A stretch of 64,000 nt of DNA from Komagataeibacter saccharivorans (GTDB lineage: Bacteria > Pseudomonadota > Alphaproteobacteria > Acetobacterales > Acetobacteraceae), in assembly GCF_003207825.1 (NCBI RefSeq), contig NZ_NKTY01000006.1, forward strand, positions 100,450-164,449. The letters run 5' to 3'. Below the pieces are notes generated by a model. That model had not been told where the DNA came from and made no database searches. It saw only the letters and a list, made by a program, of their open reading frames with translations. Both the position numbers and the translations under genes were made by a program. Shown here piece after piece: positions 13,464-22,994 of the stretch; positions within the stretch are counted from its first letter, which is position 1; each line of letters begins with the position of its first letter.

Positions 13464-13664
13464 ATGCAGATTCTGGTAAATGACGAACGCCACGACGTAA
13501 GGGCGCCCACGCTTGCGGCGTTGCTGGACGAACTGGGCTATCAGAGCACGGCCCGCGTGGCGACAGCGGTTGATGGCAGCTTTGTCGCGGCGGGCAGGCG
13601 GGCATCCATGCCCCTGCATGAAGGCGCGCGGGTGGAAATCCTGGCCCCGATGCAGGGAGGATAA
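13464..13664 (+). CDS. thiS: Sulfur carrier protein ThiS
   Basis: Small ubiquitin-fold carrier whose C-terminal Gly-Gly is adenylated and thiocarboxylated to deliver sulfur to ThiG. It is 66 residues long, the usual size, and ends ILAPMQGG with the essential diglycine. Three in-frame ATGs lie close together. The one at 13464 has a perfect AAAGGAG site with about 6 bp spacing and gives MQILVNDE, the family N-terminus. It starts 23 bp after thiO and ends 5 bp before thiG. Confidence 0.93.
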   Translation: MQILVNDERHDVRAPTLAALLDELGYQSTARVATAVDGSFVAAGRRASMPLHEGARVEILAPMQGG

Positions 13665-13669
13665 AGACA

Positions 13670-14440
13670 ATGACCCTTTTCTACGGCACCGAACTGGCGT
13701 CGCGCCTCATGCTGGGCACGGCGCAGTACCCATCGCCCGAAATCCTGACGGATGCGGTCCGTCGCGCCGGTGCGGGGGTGGTGACGGTTTCCCTGCGGCG
13801 GGAGGCGGCGCACGCACGGGCGGGGCAGTCATTCTGGGAACTGATCCGCGCCCTTGGCGTGCCGGTCCTGCCCAATACGGCGGGCTGTCATACGGCCCGT
13901 GAGGCCGTAACCACCGCGCAGATGGCGCGTGAGGTATTCGGAACGAACTGGATCAAACTGGAGGTGATCGGCGAATCCGACACCCTGCAGCCAGACATGT
14001 TCGCACTGGTTGAGGCCGCGCGTATTCTGACGGAAGATGGCTTCAACGTCTTTCCCTACATGACCGAGGATCTGGTGGGGGCGGAACGTCTGCTGCGCGC
14101 GGGATGCGAAGTCCTGATGCCATGGGGCGCGCCCATCGGTTCGGGCAAGGGACTGAACAACCTGTTCGGCCTGCGGGCGCTGCGGGCGCATTTTCCCGAT
14201 GTGCCGATGGTGGTCGATGCCGGTATCGGCGTGCCCTCCCACGCGGCACAGGCGATGGAACTGGGATATGACGCGGTCCTGATCAATACCGCGGTCGCCA
14301 GGGCTGGTGATCCGGCGCAGATGGCCCGTGCCTTCGCCATGGCGGTGGAAGCCGGGCGCATGGCCTATCTGGCCGATCCGATGGAAGAGCGTGATATGGC
14401 GGTGCCTTCCACCCCCGTCATCGGGCAGGCGGTGTTATGA
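13670..14440 (+). CDS. thiG: Thiazole synthase ThiG
   Basis: TIM-barrel enzyme that condenses deoxyxylulose-5-P, ThiS thiocarboxylate and dehydroglycine into thiazole phosphate. The 256-residue product has [10 protein letters not shown] near the start, the Schiff-base lysine in [22 protein letters not shown] and the phosphate-binding [18 protein letters not shown] ribosome site at the end of thiS serves the ATG at 13670. Its stop overlaps thiE by 4 bases (ATGA). Confidence 0.96.
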   Translation: MTLFYGTELASRLMLGTAQYPSPEILTDAVRRAGAGVVTVSLRREAAHARAGQSFWELIRALGVPVLPNTAGCHTAREAVTTAQMAREVFGTNWIKLEVIGESDTLQPDMFALVEAARILTEDGFNVFPYMTEDLVGAERLLRAGCEVLMPWGAPIGSGKGLNNLFGLRALRAHFPDVPMVVDAGIGVPSHAAQAMELGYDAVLINTAVARAGDPAQMARAFAMAVEAGRMAYLADPMEERDMAVPSTPVIGQAVL

Positions 14441-15057
14441 GCATGCCGCTTCCCTCACGGATCTACCCGGTGGTGGACACGGCGGACTGGGTTGCGCGTC
14501 TGGGGCAGGCGGGCGCCAGCCTGATCCAGTTGCGGCTGAAGGATATGGCGATGGATGACCTGCGCCGGGAAATCCGTGCGGGTATCGGTCATGCGCGTCA
14601 GTACGGCGTCTGTCTGGTCGTGAATGATTACTGGCGCATCGCGATTGAGGAAGGGGTGGATTACATCCATCTGGGTCAGGAAGATCTGGACACGGCCGAC
14701 CTGACCGCCATCCGTGCGGCTGGAATCCGGCTGGGTGTCAGCACGCACAGCGATGCGGAACTGGAACGTGCGCTTTCCGTGGTGCCCGATTATGTGGCGT
14801 TGGGGCCGGTATGGCCGACCAGACTGAAAAAAATGCCATGGGGACCGCAGGGCACGGCAAAGCTGAACTCGTGGAAACAGCGCATCGGATCGATTCCGCT
14901 GGTTGCGATCGGGGGTGTGACGCTGGAGCGCGCGCCGCTGTGCCTGTCTGCCGGAGCGGACTGTGTTGCCGCCGTGTCCGACTTCATCCGCATGCCCGAC
15001 CCGGAAGGGCAGGTGAAGGCATGGCTTCATGCCACGTCGGATACGGCCTGCGTATGA
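14437..15057 (+). CDS. thiE: Thiamine phosphate synthase
   Basis: Couples hydroxymethylpyrimidine diphosphate with thiazole phosphate to give thiamine monophosphate. The 206-residue TIM barrel has LIQLRLKDM (diphosphate-binding RxK), [22 protein letters not shown] and IGGVTLERA. It overlaps thiG by ATGA and is the last gene of the thi set. thiC and thiD, needed for the pyrimidine half, are not in the window. Confidence 0.94.
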   Translation: MSMPLPSRIYPVVDTADWVARLGQAGASLIQLRLKDMAMDDLRREIRAGIGHARQYGVCLVVNDYWRIAIEEGVDYIHLGQEDLDTADLTAIRAAGIRLGVSTHSDAELERALSVVPDYVALGPVWPTRLKKMPWGPQGTAKLNSWKQRIGSIPLVAIGGVTLERAPLCLSAGADCVAAVSDFIRMPDPEGQVKAWLHATSDTACV

Positions 15058-15279
15058 AAAACGGACGGCAATGTGATATGGACCGTGTTGTTAATGCAAC
15101 TTCTGTGTGGCATTATTGATACTCGATTATCGAGGGCGACGGAAAACATCTTTCTCATCCGGGCGTTGGTTCGATAATCCGGTTTCTACCGCTCTGTAAC
15201 ACAATGGACATAATCTGTTCATGGTCAGCCGGTAGGATAAGGCTATAATTATGATATGGCCGAAAGTTGAGGGTTTTGA

Positions 15280-17904
15280 ATGGAGATAGCGGGTCTGGCA
15301 GCAATTCTGATGGCTATTGCCGTGCTGCTTGTTGTGGTCAGCGCGGTCCAGCCGCTTGCCCGCCGTCTGGAACTGTCGGAAACCGTTCTGCTTGCCATCG
15401 TGGGCATCGTGATCGGTGGCGCGGCCGATCTGGTGCTGCGCAATACCCATCTGGAAATTTTCAGCGGGGCTGCGGAAACGCTTCTGGATTTTCCGCTTAA
15501 CAGCGAAGCCTTCCTGCTGATCTTCCTGCCCATACTGGTGTTCCAGGGCGCGCTGGGCATTGATGTGCGCAGACTTGCGCATGAAACCGCGACCGTCCTG
15601 CTTCTGGCCGTCGTGGCCGTTGCCGTCTCCACCGCCACCATCGGGTTCGCGCTCTATCCCTTTGCGGGTGTGCCGCTGGCGGTGTGCCTGCTGCTGGGCT
15701 CGATCGTAGCGACGACAGACCCATCCGCCGTGGCGGGGATCTTCAAGGAAATCGGGGCCGCCAGCCGCCTGACCCGCCTTGTGGAGGGGGAGGCGCTGCT
15801 GAATGACGCCGCCGCGATTTCCATTTTCACCATCCTGCTTGGCTCCATCACCTCGCATCACAAGATCATGCTGGGTGGCGCGGTGCTGGAGTTCCTTGTC
15901 TCCTTCATCGGCGCCCTGATTATCGGTATCGTATTCGGGCGGCTCACGCTCATGATGATCCCCGCACTGGGTGCGGCCCCGGCGGCGGAGGTGACGCTGA
16001 CCGTGGCGCTGCCTTACCTGTCTTACATCGTGTGTGATGAATTCCTCGGTTTTTCAGGCGTGGTGGCGACGGCGGCTTCGGGCCTGACCATTTCCATTTA
16101 CGGTCCGTCCACCTTCCGGCCCCAGACATGGCGGTTCCTTAACGAACTATGGCAGCAGCTTGTCTTCTGGGCGGGATCGCTGGTGTTCGTGCTGGCATCC
16201 ATGCTGGTGCCCCGCCTGCTGGTGGGCATGACGCGGTGGGACTGCGTGCTGATCCTGCTGGCCGCCGGCGCAGGGCTGCTGGCCCGTGGGGCCGTGGTGT
16301 TCGGCATGTTGCCCATCCTTGCCGCCACCAAGCTGTCACCGCCCGTGCCGACACCGTTCAAGGTAACGATGGTATGGGGTGGACTGCGTGGGGCCATTAC
16401 GCTGGCGCTGGCGCTGGCCGTGACGGAAAACGAGCACGTCTCCAGCAGCATCGCGCATTTTATCGGTATCATCGCAACGGGCTTCGTGCTGATTACGCTG
16501 TTCGTGAACGGGCTGTCGCTGCGGTATCTGGTGCTGTTCCTCAAACTGGACCAGCTACCTGCCATCGATCAGGCGCTACGGCACCAGATCCTTGCCATCG
16601 GGCTTGGAGAAGTGCGCGACCAGACGCGTGAGGTCGCGGGTGAACTGGGCTTCTCCCCTACCGTAACCGGCACGGTGGTGGATGTGCTTGATCGCCGCGT
16701 CCATGCGGAAGAACAGGCCAACACATTCGATACCGCGCTGGGTGACCGGCAGCGCGTGACGCTGGCCCTGATCGTCATCGCCAACCGGGAGCGTTCCATC
16801 CTGCTGGACCTGTTCCGCATACAGGGCCTGTCGCGGCGGGTGATGGAAACGCTGCTGCGTTCCGCCGAGGCAATGGTCGATGGCGCGCGTCTCGAAGGGC
16901 GTTTCGGCTATGTGCGCGCGCTGCGGCGCAGGCTGCGGCCATCGCTGCGCTTCCGTATCGCGCAGATGATCCATCACCGTTTCAATTTCGATACGCCGCT
17001 CATGTACTGCATGACGGAACGCTTCGAGATGCTGATGATCGCCTATTTCGTATCCCTGTCGCTGACGCGTTTCATGCGCCAGCGCATGGAGCCGACACTG
17101 GGCCACCGTATCAGCGAGATCGTGGGCGAAGTGCTGGACCGGCAGTGCAAACTGCTTGATGAAGCGCTCCAGACCCTGCGACTGCATTATCATGGCTATT
17201 CCGAGGCACTGGAAAACCGGATGCTGCGCCAGATCGCCCTGCGTCTGGAAGAGGAAAAATACGATACGCTGATGTCCGAATCGTTGCTGAGCGAAGAACT
17301 GCACCGCGAACTGCACCGCGATGTCGGTCATCGGCGCGAGCAGCTTGATTTCAGGCTGAAATTCAACATCCGTGCCGGTATTGAAAGCCGTATCCGCAAC
17401 TTCCCCCTGTTTGAAGGGGTTGCCGATGGCGTGCTGCATGACATCGCCATGAAAATGTCCCTTCACTTCACGTCCCCCGGTGAACGGCTGTACCGGCAGG
17501 GGCAGAGCGTGCGCACGGTCTATTTCATCAGTGCCGGACTGGCGGAAACCCATTTCCCCAAACATGATGTGCGCTTCGGCGCAGGCGCGGTGCTGGGTGC
17601 GGAAGAAGCGCTTCGTGGCGGGCGCGTGGCCGCGACCTGCCGGTCGTTGCAGTTTGGCCACTTCATGACCATGAGCGCCCGGGATTTCTGCAAGCTGGTT
17701 GCTGATTATCCGCGTATCGGGGAAAACCTTGAACGGATCGTGCAGGCCTGTGCCAAGGGTGAACTGCCCGATGCGGCCCTGCTGCCGCAGGATGGGGAGG
17801 CGGAAGACGTTGCCACGCCTTCATACGACGCCATCGCCCTGGCCACGGCACCGGTCAACCGGGCGATCCCCGTCAAGCAGGATAGTCAGGCGACCGATGC
17901 CTGA
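15280..17904 (+). CDS. CPA1 Na+/H+ antiporter with C-terminal cyclic-nucleotide-binding-like domain
   Basis: Inner-membrane cation/proton exchanger. The first ~430 residues form about 12 hydrophobic segments of the CPA1 (NhaP/NHE) family, including TDPSAVAGIFKE and the ion-binding EGEALLNDAAAI. Unusually, a long cytoplasmic tail follows, mostly alpha-helical (about 430-700). It ends in a domain like the cNMP-binding fold at about 705-825 (FPLFEGVADGVL, SPGERLYRQGQSVRTVYFI, then FGAGAVLGAEEAL). This order of parts resembles the plant SOS1 antiporter. At 874 residues it is far longer than bacterial NhaP (~550). It stands alone, 222 bp after thiE. Ion selectivity cannot be read from sequence. 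Confidence 0.88.
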   Translation: MEIAGLAAILMAIAVLLVVVSAVQPLARRLELSETVLLAIVGIVIGGAADLVLRNTHLEIFSGAAETLLDFPLNSEAFLLIFLPILVFQGALGIDVRRLAHETATVLLLAVVAVAVSTATIGFALYPFAGVPLAVCLLLGSIVATTDPSAVAGIFKEIGAASRLTRLVEGEALLNDAAAISIFTILLGSITSHHKIMLGGAVLEFLVSFIGALIIGIVFGRLTLMMIPALGAAPAAEVTLTVALPYLSYIVCDEFLGFSGVVATAASGLTISIYGPSTFRPQTWRFLNELWQQLVFWAGSLVFVLASMLVPRLLVGMTRWDCVLILLAAGAGLLARGAVVFGMLPILAATKLSPPVPTPFKVTMVWGGLRGAITLALALAVTENEHVSSSIAHFIGIIATGFVLITLFVNGLSLRYLVLFLKLDQLPAIDQALRHQILAIGLGEVRDQTREVAGELGFSPTVTGTVVDVLDRRVHAEEQANTFDTALGDRQRVTLALIVIANRERSILLDLFRIQGLSRRVMETLLRSAEAMVDGARLEGRFGYVRALRRRLRPSLRFRIAQMIHHRFNFDTPLMYCMTERFEMLMIAYFVSLSLTRFMRQRMEPTLGHRISEIVGEVLDRQCKLLDEALQTLRLHYHGYSEALENRMLRQIALRLEEEKYDTLMSESLLSEELHRELHRDVGHRREQLDFRLKFNIRAGIESRIRNFPLFEGVADGVLHDIAMKMSLHFTSPGERLYRQGQSVRTVYFISAGLAETHFPKHDVRFGAGAVLGAEEALRGGRVAATCRSLQFGHFMTMSARDFCKLVADYPRIGENLERIVQACAKGELPDAALLPQDGEAEDVATPSYDAIALATAPVNRAIPVKQDSQATDA

Positions 17905-18018
17905 CATTCATCCTGCGTAATAGACGCCTGCTGAAAGCCTGAAGCTAAGCGCGGGTGTGTTCGATCCGGCGTGGCGGGAAAAGAGAGCCTGAATAAAAAA
18001 CACGACAGGTTTTGGGGT

Positions 18019-18082
18019 GCCGCCTTTTTTCAAAAAGGCGGCGTTTTTGGTGAAGCTTCTTGAAAAAAAGCTTCACCAAAAA
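18019..18082. repeat. Double-hairpin AT-rich intergenic repeat, possible bidirectional terminator
   Basis: Two back-to-back inverted repeats lie in the 316-bp gap (17905-18220) between the antiporter and the convergent DUF4175 gene. The first (18019-18042) pairs GCCGCCTTTTT with AAAAAGGCGGC over a 2-base loop. The second has 15-bp arms at 18044-18058 and 18068-18082 (TTTTTGGTGAAGCTT and its complement) and a 9-base loop. T-runs flank the stems on both strands, so either strand could terminate here. I recall very similar elements scattered through Komagataeibacter/Gluconacetobacter intergenic DNA. The rest of the gap shows nothing recognisable. Confidence 0.8.
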
Positions 18083-18220
18083 ACGTCCTGATGCATTCCA
18101 GACAGATCTCTGCGCGTGCGAGATAGATGAAACCCCGGTGAGGGAAACGGTATGCAGGCGCCTGTGTTCCGGATTGCTACCGCCGGGGCTTCCGGTGTGA
18201 AAGCAGAGGGCTACGGACCT

Positions 18221-20971
18221 TCAGAAAGCCCGTAGCAGACGATCAAGATATTCCAGTTCTTCTGGCGGGCGGGTGCGGTCGGAATCGCGGCGGCGCAGTT
18301 CCTGTTCAATCTCGCGCGCCCGTTCGCGGCTGGCGTTGTCGGGCACATGGGTTTCGTTATCCATGCCCATGTGGGAATCACCCGTCTTGCGGCCCAAGGG
18401 ATCACGGTCATTCTTGTCCGTGGCCTGCTGGTCGTCATCATCCTCATCGTCCTGATCGCTGGGATGGATGCCACCGCTGCCCTTGCCGCCTTTGCCATTT
18501 CCGCCTGATGCCATGGGCAGGAAAACGGTCATGCCGCCGCGCGCGCTCTGGTTGCGCATGGACTGGCGCATCTGCTGGTCGCCCTGCTGCAGATCGGCCA
18601 GCACTTTTTTCTCCGCCCCCGCCGCGTCGGTGTCCTTGCCTGCGCCAAGGGCGGCGCGGACGGCTTTCATATCCGTCTGTGCCCTGTCCAGCGCAGGCGT
18701 ATCCTTGCCGCCTGCCTGTTTGAACTCATTGCGCAGTTCATGCAGGGCACGGGCAAGGGCATGCTGCACGGCCCGGTCGGCATGCTGCTGCATGGTGCGG
18801 GCTTCAGGGGACATGCTTTCCGGTGGTGGCGTCGTGGTGGGGGCCGGGGCGGGCGAAGGCGCGGCATCGGGGGGCGTAATGCCCAACTGGCGCAGCAGGT
18901 CGGCCGTGGAAAGGGTGGACAGGTCGGAGCCATCCTCGTCCATGTCGGTCTGGCGGCGGGCGGCATTGCGTTCCTGTTCGCGCTGTTCCTGATCAATGCG
19001 TGACTGTGCGTGATCGAGCAACTGGGACTGGCGCGTGGTCAGATCGCGCAGGTCACGGCGCAGTTCGCGCGCCTGCTGGCGGGCCTGCATCTGCTGGGCA
19101 AGCTGGGCCATGTCCTGCGGGGTGGCGTTGCGCATGCCTTCGGCCATGTCCTCCATCTGCTGGAGTTTCTGCATCGCGTCCGCATCGCGGCCATTGGCAG
19201 CATCATCCTGCAACTGCTGCATCATGCGGCCAAGGTTCTGTTCACCCCGCATTGTCATTTCCGGGATGGCGGGCATGGCCGAATGTTCCCGCATCGCCTG
19301 TTGCGCCAGTGCCTGCATCTTGCGCGAAAGGGCATCCTTGAGGGCCTGCATGCGGTGCTGGAGTTCCGCCTGCTGGTCCGCGCCCTGACCGGCGGCGCCC
19401 ATCTGGCGCATATGTTCAAGCTGTTCGCGCACGGCTTCCTGCGCCGCCTGTACGCCGAAATCGGCCTGTTCGTTATTTATGTCGTGGCGCTTATGCTCGA
19501 TATCGAGTGCAAGAAACCACAGTCGTCCGGTTGCCTGCGCAAGGGCGTATTCATCGCTTACGTCCTCGCTATCCAGCACGGCTGCCGTACTGGTCAGGGC
19601 CAGCATGAAGCCTGCCTGATGCGTCAGCACGGTGTCGGTCTGTCCCAGCGCCAGCAGTTCCCGGCTGCCCTGTGTCCGGTTTTCCCGGTGCAGCGCCATG
19701 CGCTTGCGGATATCAAGTATCGCCTTGGCCACCGGATTGGTGAATGAACGTGCCCCGATGCGCATGCGGATGGGGGTGGATGTCGCGGTGACATTGCTGC
19801 TGCTGGTGGCCACCAGCCGGGCTGTCACCTCTTCTCCCGCCCACGGATTTTCGGACAGGTCAGGTGTCGCCACATCATCCGCCACGCGCGGATGACCATT
19901 GAGCGGGATCGGTACGGAGGTGATGAGCTGTCCGCTATCAGGCGCAATCAGTTCCGCATGCAGGCTGGTGATGCCGTAGGGCTGCGATACATGATAGGGC
20001 AGGCGGGTCCGCCATTCGCCCTCATGACTGCCCGGGTCTTTGCCCCACGCGATTTCAGGCGCGGGGTTGGGCGTTACCTTCAGGTTCCATTGCGCCAGCG
20101 TGCGCCCACGGCCGCGCAGGGTCAGCGTGCCGCTGGCCAACAGGGGCGATTCGGTATTCCAGCTTGCCTGTCCCAGCGCATGGAAGGTATGCGCGCCCAT
20201 GACCGGTTGCCGACCGTCGCGCCGCACCCGCAGGACGGGCCTGCCGTTCAGTCCGTTCAGCGTTACGGTCAGTTGCGCGCCCGCTGGCACGGTTGCGTCC
20301 GTATGGGCGGCGTCAAGAAAGACCGGCGCGCCGGGGGCGTAAGCTGGCATGGTGATCCATGCATTGACCTGTGGCGCGGGGGTGTCAGCATCATCCACGC
20401 CGGGCACGAAGGCTGCCATGATCCGGCTGGGAGCATGACCACCCGTCCATAACAGACCACCTGCCAGCACGGCGGCAAGAAGGGGTGTAGCCTGCCACCC
20501 GCCGGTTGTGTGCAGGTTCGGGTGCGGCCAGCCGCCACGCAGTCGCCCCAGTGATGCGGCGGTGCGCTGCAGATGCACCTGCCACAGATAGGCGATCTGT
20601 GGCGTGGTCGCGTTGGCAGGATGGTCCTGCAATGTGCTGAGCTGCTGGCCGGACAGGCCCGATGCGCGTTCCACCCGCCGGTCGGTTTCGTGTGCGGTAG
20701 GGGGGCGGATACGCTGCCACTGCCGCCACGTCGCATAGGCCGTGCCGCCAAGGATCGCTGCCAGGACAAGACCGTGCAGCCCATCGGGCATGGACTGGGG
20801 CAGGCGCGTAAGCCCCAGCGCCGCAATACCCATGACAGCATTGGCGGCAGGCAGCATGAGCGGCCACAGCCGCTCCACCCACAGGGCACGCCGGGCCTGC
20901 TGGCGCGCATGGGCCAGACGTCGCGGCAGGGTGGTGCCGCCGGGCTGGGTGCTGTCCTGCCCCGCTGTCAT
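18221..20971 (-). CDS. DUF4175 / TIGR02302 family membrane-anchored protein
   Basis: Conserved alphaproteobacterial protein of unknown function. The 916-residue product has two hydrophobic segments near the N-terminus (about 30-50 and 65-85) and a third near 165-185. A large, probably periplasmic, beta-rich part follows. Then comes a very Gln/Met/Arg-rich helical region (about 500-690, with repeats such as MQALAQQAMRE and LAQQMQARQQAREL) and a disordered Pro/Asp/Gly-rich tail with acidic runs (DQDDEDDDDQ) ending in RRRDSDRTRPPEEL. The frame extends upstream, but the ATG at 20971 overlaps the lysA stop (ATGA), marking cotranslation with lysA. The association with lysA and argH is typical of the family. 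Confidence 0.8.
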   Translation of the reverse strand: MTAGQDSTQPGGTTLPRRLAHARQQARRALWVERLWPLMLPAANAVMGIAALGLTRLPQSMPDGLHGLVLAAILGGTAYATWRQWQRIRPPTAHETDRRVERASGLSGQQLSTLQDHPANATTPQIAYLWQVHLQRTAASLGRLRGGWPHPNLHTTGGWQATPLLAAVLAGGLLWTGGHAPSRIMAAFVPGVDDADTPAPQVNAWITMPAYAPGAPVFLDAAHTDATVPAGAQLTVTLNGLNGRPVLRVRRDGRQPVMGAHTFHALGQASWNTESPLLASGTLTLRGRGRTLAQWNLKVTPNPAPEIAWGKDPGSHEGEWRTRLPYHVSQPYGITSLHAELIAPDSGQLITSVPIPLNGHPRVADDVATPDLSENPWAGEEVTARLVATSSSNVTATSTPIRMRIGARSFTNPVAKAILDIRKRMALHRENRTQGSRELLALGQTDTVLTHQAGFMLALTSTAAVLDSEDVSDEYALAQATGRLWFLALDIEHKRHDINNEQADFGVQAAQEAVREQLEHMRQMGAAGQGADQQAELQHRMQALKDALSRKMQALAQQAMREHSAMPAIPEMTMRGEQNLGRMMQQLQDDAANGRDADAMQKLQQMEDMAEGMRNATPQDMAQLAQQMQARQQARELRRDLRDLTTRQSQLLDHAQSRIDQEQREQERNAARRQTDMDEDGSDLSTLSTADLLRQLGITPPDAAPSPAPAPTTTPPPESMSPEARTMQQHADRAVQHALARALHELRNEFKQAGGKDTPALDRAQTDMKAVRAALGAGKDTDAAGAEKKVLADLQQGDQQMRQSMRNQSARGGMTVFLPMASGGNGKGGKGSGGIHPSDQDDEDDDDQQATDKNDRDPLGRKTGDSHMGMDNETHVPDNASRERAREIEQELRRRDSDRTRPPEELEYLDRLLRAF

Positions 20972-22338
20972 AGGCCTCCGCCAGCGGGGAGGAGCGCGGT
21001 ATCCACCCATTCGGGAATGCGGTCGGCACCCCACAGTTCTTCCGTCTGCTGACGGTCGCGGATGACGGACCAGCGGTTGCCATCCACCATGACCTGTGCC
21101 GCCAGCGGGCGGGCGTTATAGGTTGAACTCATGACCATGCCATAGGCGCCGCAGTCCAGCAGCGCGAGCCGCGAACCGGCCTCCATATGTGGCAGGCTGC
21201 GGTCATGGCCAAAGGTATCGCCACTTTCGCATACCGGTCCCACCACATGCACCTGTTCGACCGGCGCGAAGGCTTCCGAGGGTGAAAGCGGCAGGATTCC
21301 GTGCCACGCATCGTACAGGCTGGGGCGCATGAGGTCGTTCATCGCCGCGTCCAGCACAAGGAAGGGGGGCATGCCGTCATAGCCGGATTTGCGCAGGATG
21401 ACGGTGCTGAGCAGCACCCCGGCAGGTCCGGCCAGCCAGCGGCCCGGTTCAATGGCAAGGCGCGTGCCCAGATCGCCAAGTTCGGCATGGATGGCGCTGG
21501 CAAGGGCTTCGGGCGCCCCCTCGCCTTCATCGCGGTAGGAAATGCCAAGCCCGCCACCGCAGTCCAGCACGTCAACCGCAAGACCGCGCGCGCGGATGGT
21601 GCGCACCAGTTCCGCAAGCTTCGCGTAGGCGGTGCGGTAAGGCTGCATACGGGTGATCTGGCTGCCGATATGCATGGCAAGCCCTACGGCGCGGATGCCG
21701 GGCAGGGCTGCCGCATGGGCGTAAAGCTCCGCCGCGCGGTTGTAGGGAATGCCGAATTTGTTGGTGGCAAGGCCCGTGGTGATCTTGGCATGGGTACCGG
21801 CATCCACATCGGGGTTGATGCGCAGGGCAACCGGCGCATCCAGTCCTTCATCCACGGCAACGGCGGAAAGAAGATCGAGTTCCTCCGCACTTTCCACATT
21901 GATCTGGGCAATGCCCGCGCGCAGGGCCAGCCGCATTTCATCAGCCGTCTTGCCAACGCCCGAAAAGACGATCCGGCGTGCGGGGATGCCCGCCGCCATG
22001 GCCCGGCGCAGTTCGCCACCGCTGACCACATCCGCCCCGGCCCCTTCGGCGGCCAGTACGCGCAGCACGGCCAGATGATCGTTGGCCTTGACGGCGAAAT
22101 GGATCGAGACAGGGGTGTCCGTTCCCTCGAACGCCGTGGCCAGCCGCCGGTAACGTGCGCGCAGCGTGCCCGCGCTCATGACCCAGGTGGGTGTGCCCAG
22201 CGCATCCGCAATGGCATTAAGGGGCACGTCTTCCAGCACAAGCCCGTCCACGGCATGCATGGACAGCGCCGGACGGACGGCCAGAAGATCGGAAACGGAG
22301 GGGTCCTGTCCGGGACAGGTGAGGGGAGCATCAGCCAT
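20968..22338 (-). CDS. lysA: Diaminopimelate decarboxylase
   Basis: PLP enzyme that converts meso-diaminopimelate to lysine. It has the PLP lysine in IHFAVKAN, the glycine-rich phosphate loop (CGGGLGI) and the active-site CESGDTF near the C-terminus, in the alanine racemase/ODC group IV fold. I chose the ATG at 22338 (456 residues, MADAPLTC). A longer frame starts at ATG 22419 (483 residues) with a GAGGG site, but that codon lies in the same CATG as the divergent cdd start; the shorter form leaves about 80 bp for promoters. Its stop overlaps the DUF4175 gene. Confidence 0.93.
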   Translation of the reverse strand: MADAPLTCPGQDPSVSDLLAVRPALSMHAVDGLVLEDVPLNAIADALGTPTWVMSAGTLRARYRRLATAFEGTDTPVSIHFAVKANDHLAVLRVLAAEGAGADVVSGGELRRAMAAGIPARRIVFSGVGKTADEMRLALRAGIAQINVESAEELDLLSAVAVDEGLDAPVALRINPDVDAGTHAKITTGLATNKFGIPYNRAAELYAHAAALPGIRAVGLAMHIGSQITRMQPYRTAYAKLAELVRTIRARGLAVDVLDCGGGLGISYRDEGEGAPEALASAIHAELGDLGTRLAIEPGRWLAGPAGVLLSTVILRKSGYDGMPPFLVLDAAMNDLMRPSLYDAWHGILPLSPSEAFAPVEQVHVVGPVCESGDTFGHDRSLPHMEAGSRLALLDCGAYGMVMSSTYNARPLAAQVMVDGNRWSVIRDRQQTEELWGADRIPEWVDTALLPAGGGL

Positions 22339-22417
22339 GATGGCCGCTACGATACCGCCTTGCTCCGCCGCTTCCAAGGTGCTTGACGCATGAAAGGATG
22401 GGAAGCACAAATCAGTC

Positions 22418-22816
22418 ATGGAAAATGACCCTCTTGTGCAGGCGGCGGTGGAGGTAAGGCTGCGGGCCTACGCCCCGTATTCACGCTTTCAGGTTGGCGC
22501 GGCGGTCGAGACAGCCGATGGCAGGATGTTCGCCGGGTGCAACGTGGAAAATGCGGCCTACCCGGAAGGGACCTGTGCCGAGGCAGGCGCCATCGCGGCC
22601 ATGGCTGCGGCGGGCGCGCGTGAAATCCGGCGCGTGGTGGTGTGTGGCGGACTGGATACGCCCTGCACGCCGTGCGGTGGATGTCGGCAGAAGATCAGGG
22701 AATTCGCAGGCCCAGATACCACGGTCACCATGGTATCGCCGCAGGGAGGCGTGCTGCTGGTGCGCACGCTGGCGGACCTGCTGCCCGACAGTTTCGGGCC
22801 GGGCAGCCTGTCCTGA
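22418..22816 (+). CDS. cdd: Cytidine deaminase
   Basis: Zinc hydrolase that deaminates cytidine and deoxycytidine to uridine forms for pyrimidine salvage. The 132-residue product is the size of the small homotetrameric class. It shows the catalytic zinc motifs CAEAGAI (Cys-Ala-Glu) and PCTPCGGCRQ, with YSRFQVGAA and NVENAAYPEG for ribose and base contacts. It is encoded against its neighbours, between lysA and the lptM-like gene, and its start shares bases with the longest possible lysA start. Its stop lies 10 bp from the convergent lptM-like stop. Confidence 0.94.
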   Translation: MENDPLVQAAVEVRLRAYAPYSRFQVGAAVETADGRMFAGCNVENAAYPEGTCAEAGAIAAMAAAGAREIRRVVVCGGLDTPCTPCGGCRQKIREFAGPDTTVTMVSPQGGVLLVRTLADLLPDSFGPGSLS

Positions 22817-22826
22817 CCGCGCGGTA

Positions 22827-22994
22827 TCAGCGGTCGGGGCTGGGATAGCTCCTGTAATACCCATCTGACCGCGCGGGCTGATGGGGCGCGCCGATGCGCC
22901 CGCAGGCGTCAAGCGTTGTGGCCATGGCCGCCAGCACGCCTACCATCAGCATGATTCCGGCGATCCGCCCGCGCAGGATGGCAAGAAGGCGCAT
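22827..22994 (-). CDS. lptM: LptM-like small outer-membrane lipoprotein
   Basis: A 55-residue gene. Its ATG overlaps the argH stop (ATGA), so it is translationally coupled to argH. The product begins [10 protein letters not shown], has a hydrophobic stretch IMLMVGVLAAMA, then a lipobox-like LDAC with Cys31, and a mature tail CGRIGAPHQPARSDGYY. The Cys-Gly-x-x-Gly-x-x-x-x-Pro pattern just after the lipidated Cys is that of LptM/YifL, the lipoprotein that helps LptD oxidative maturation in E. coli. The usual position between argH and lysA supports this. Asp at lipobox position -2 is unusual. The function in this organism is inferred from family and position. Confidence 0.78.
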   Translation of the reverse strand: MRLLAILRGRIAGIMLMVGVLAAMATTLDACGRIGAPHQPARSDGYYRSYPSPDR

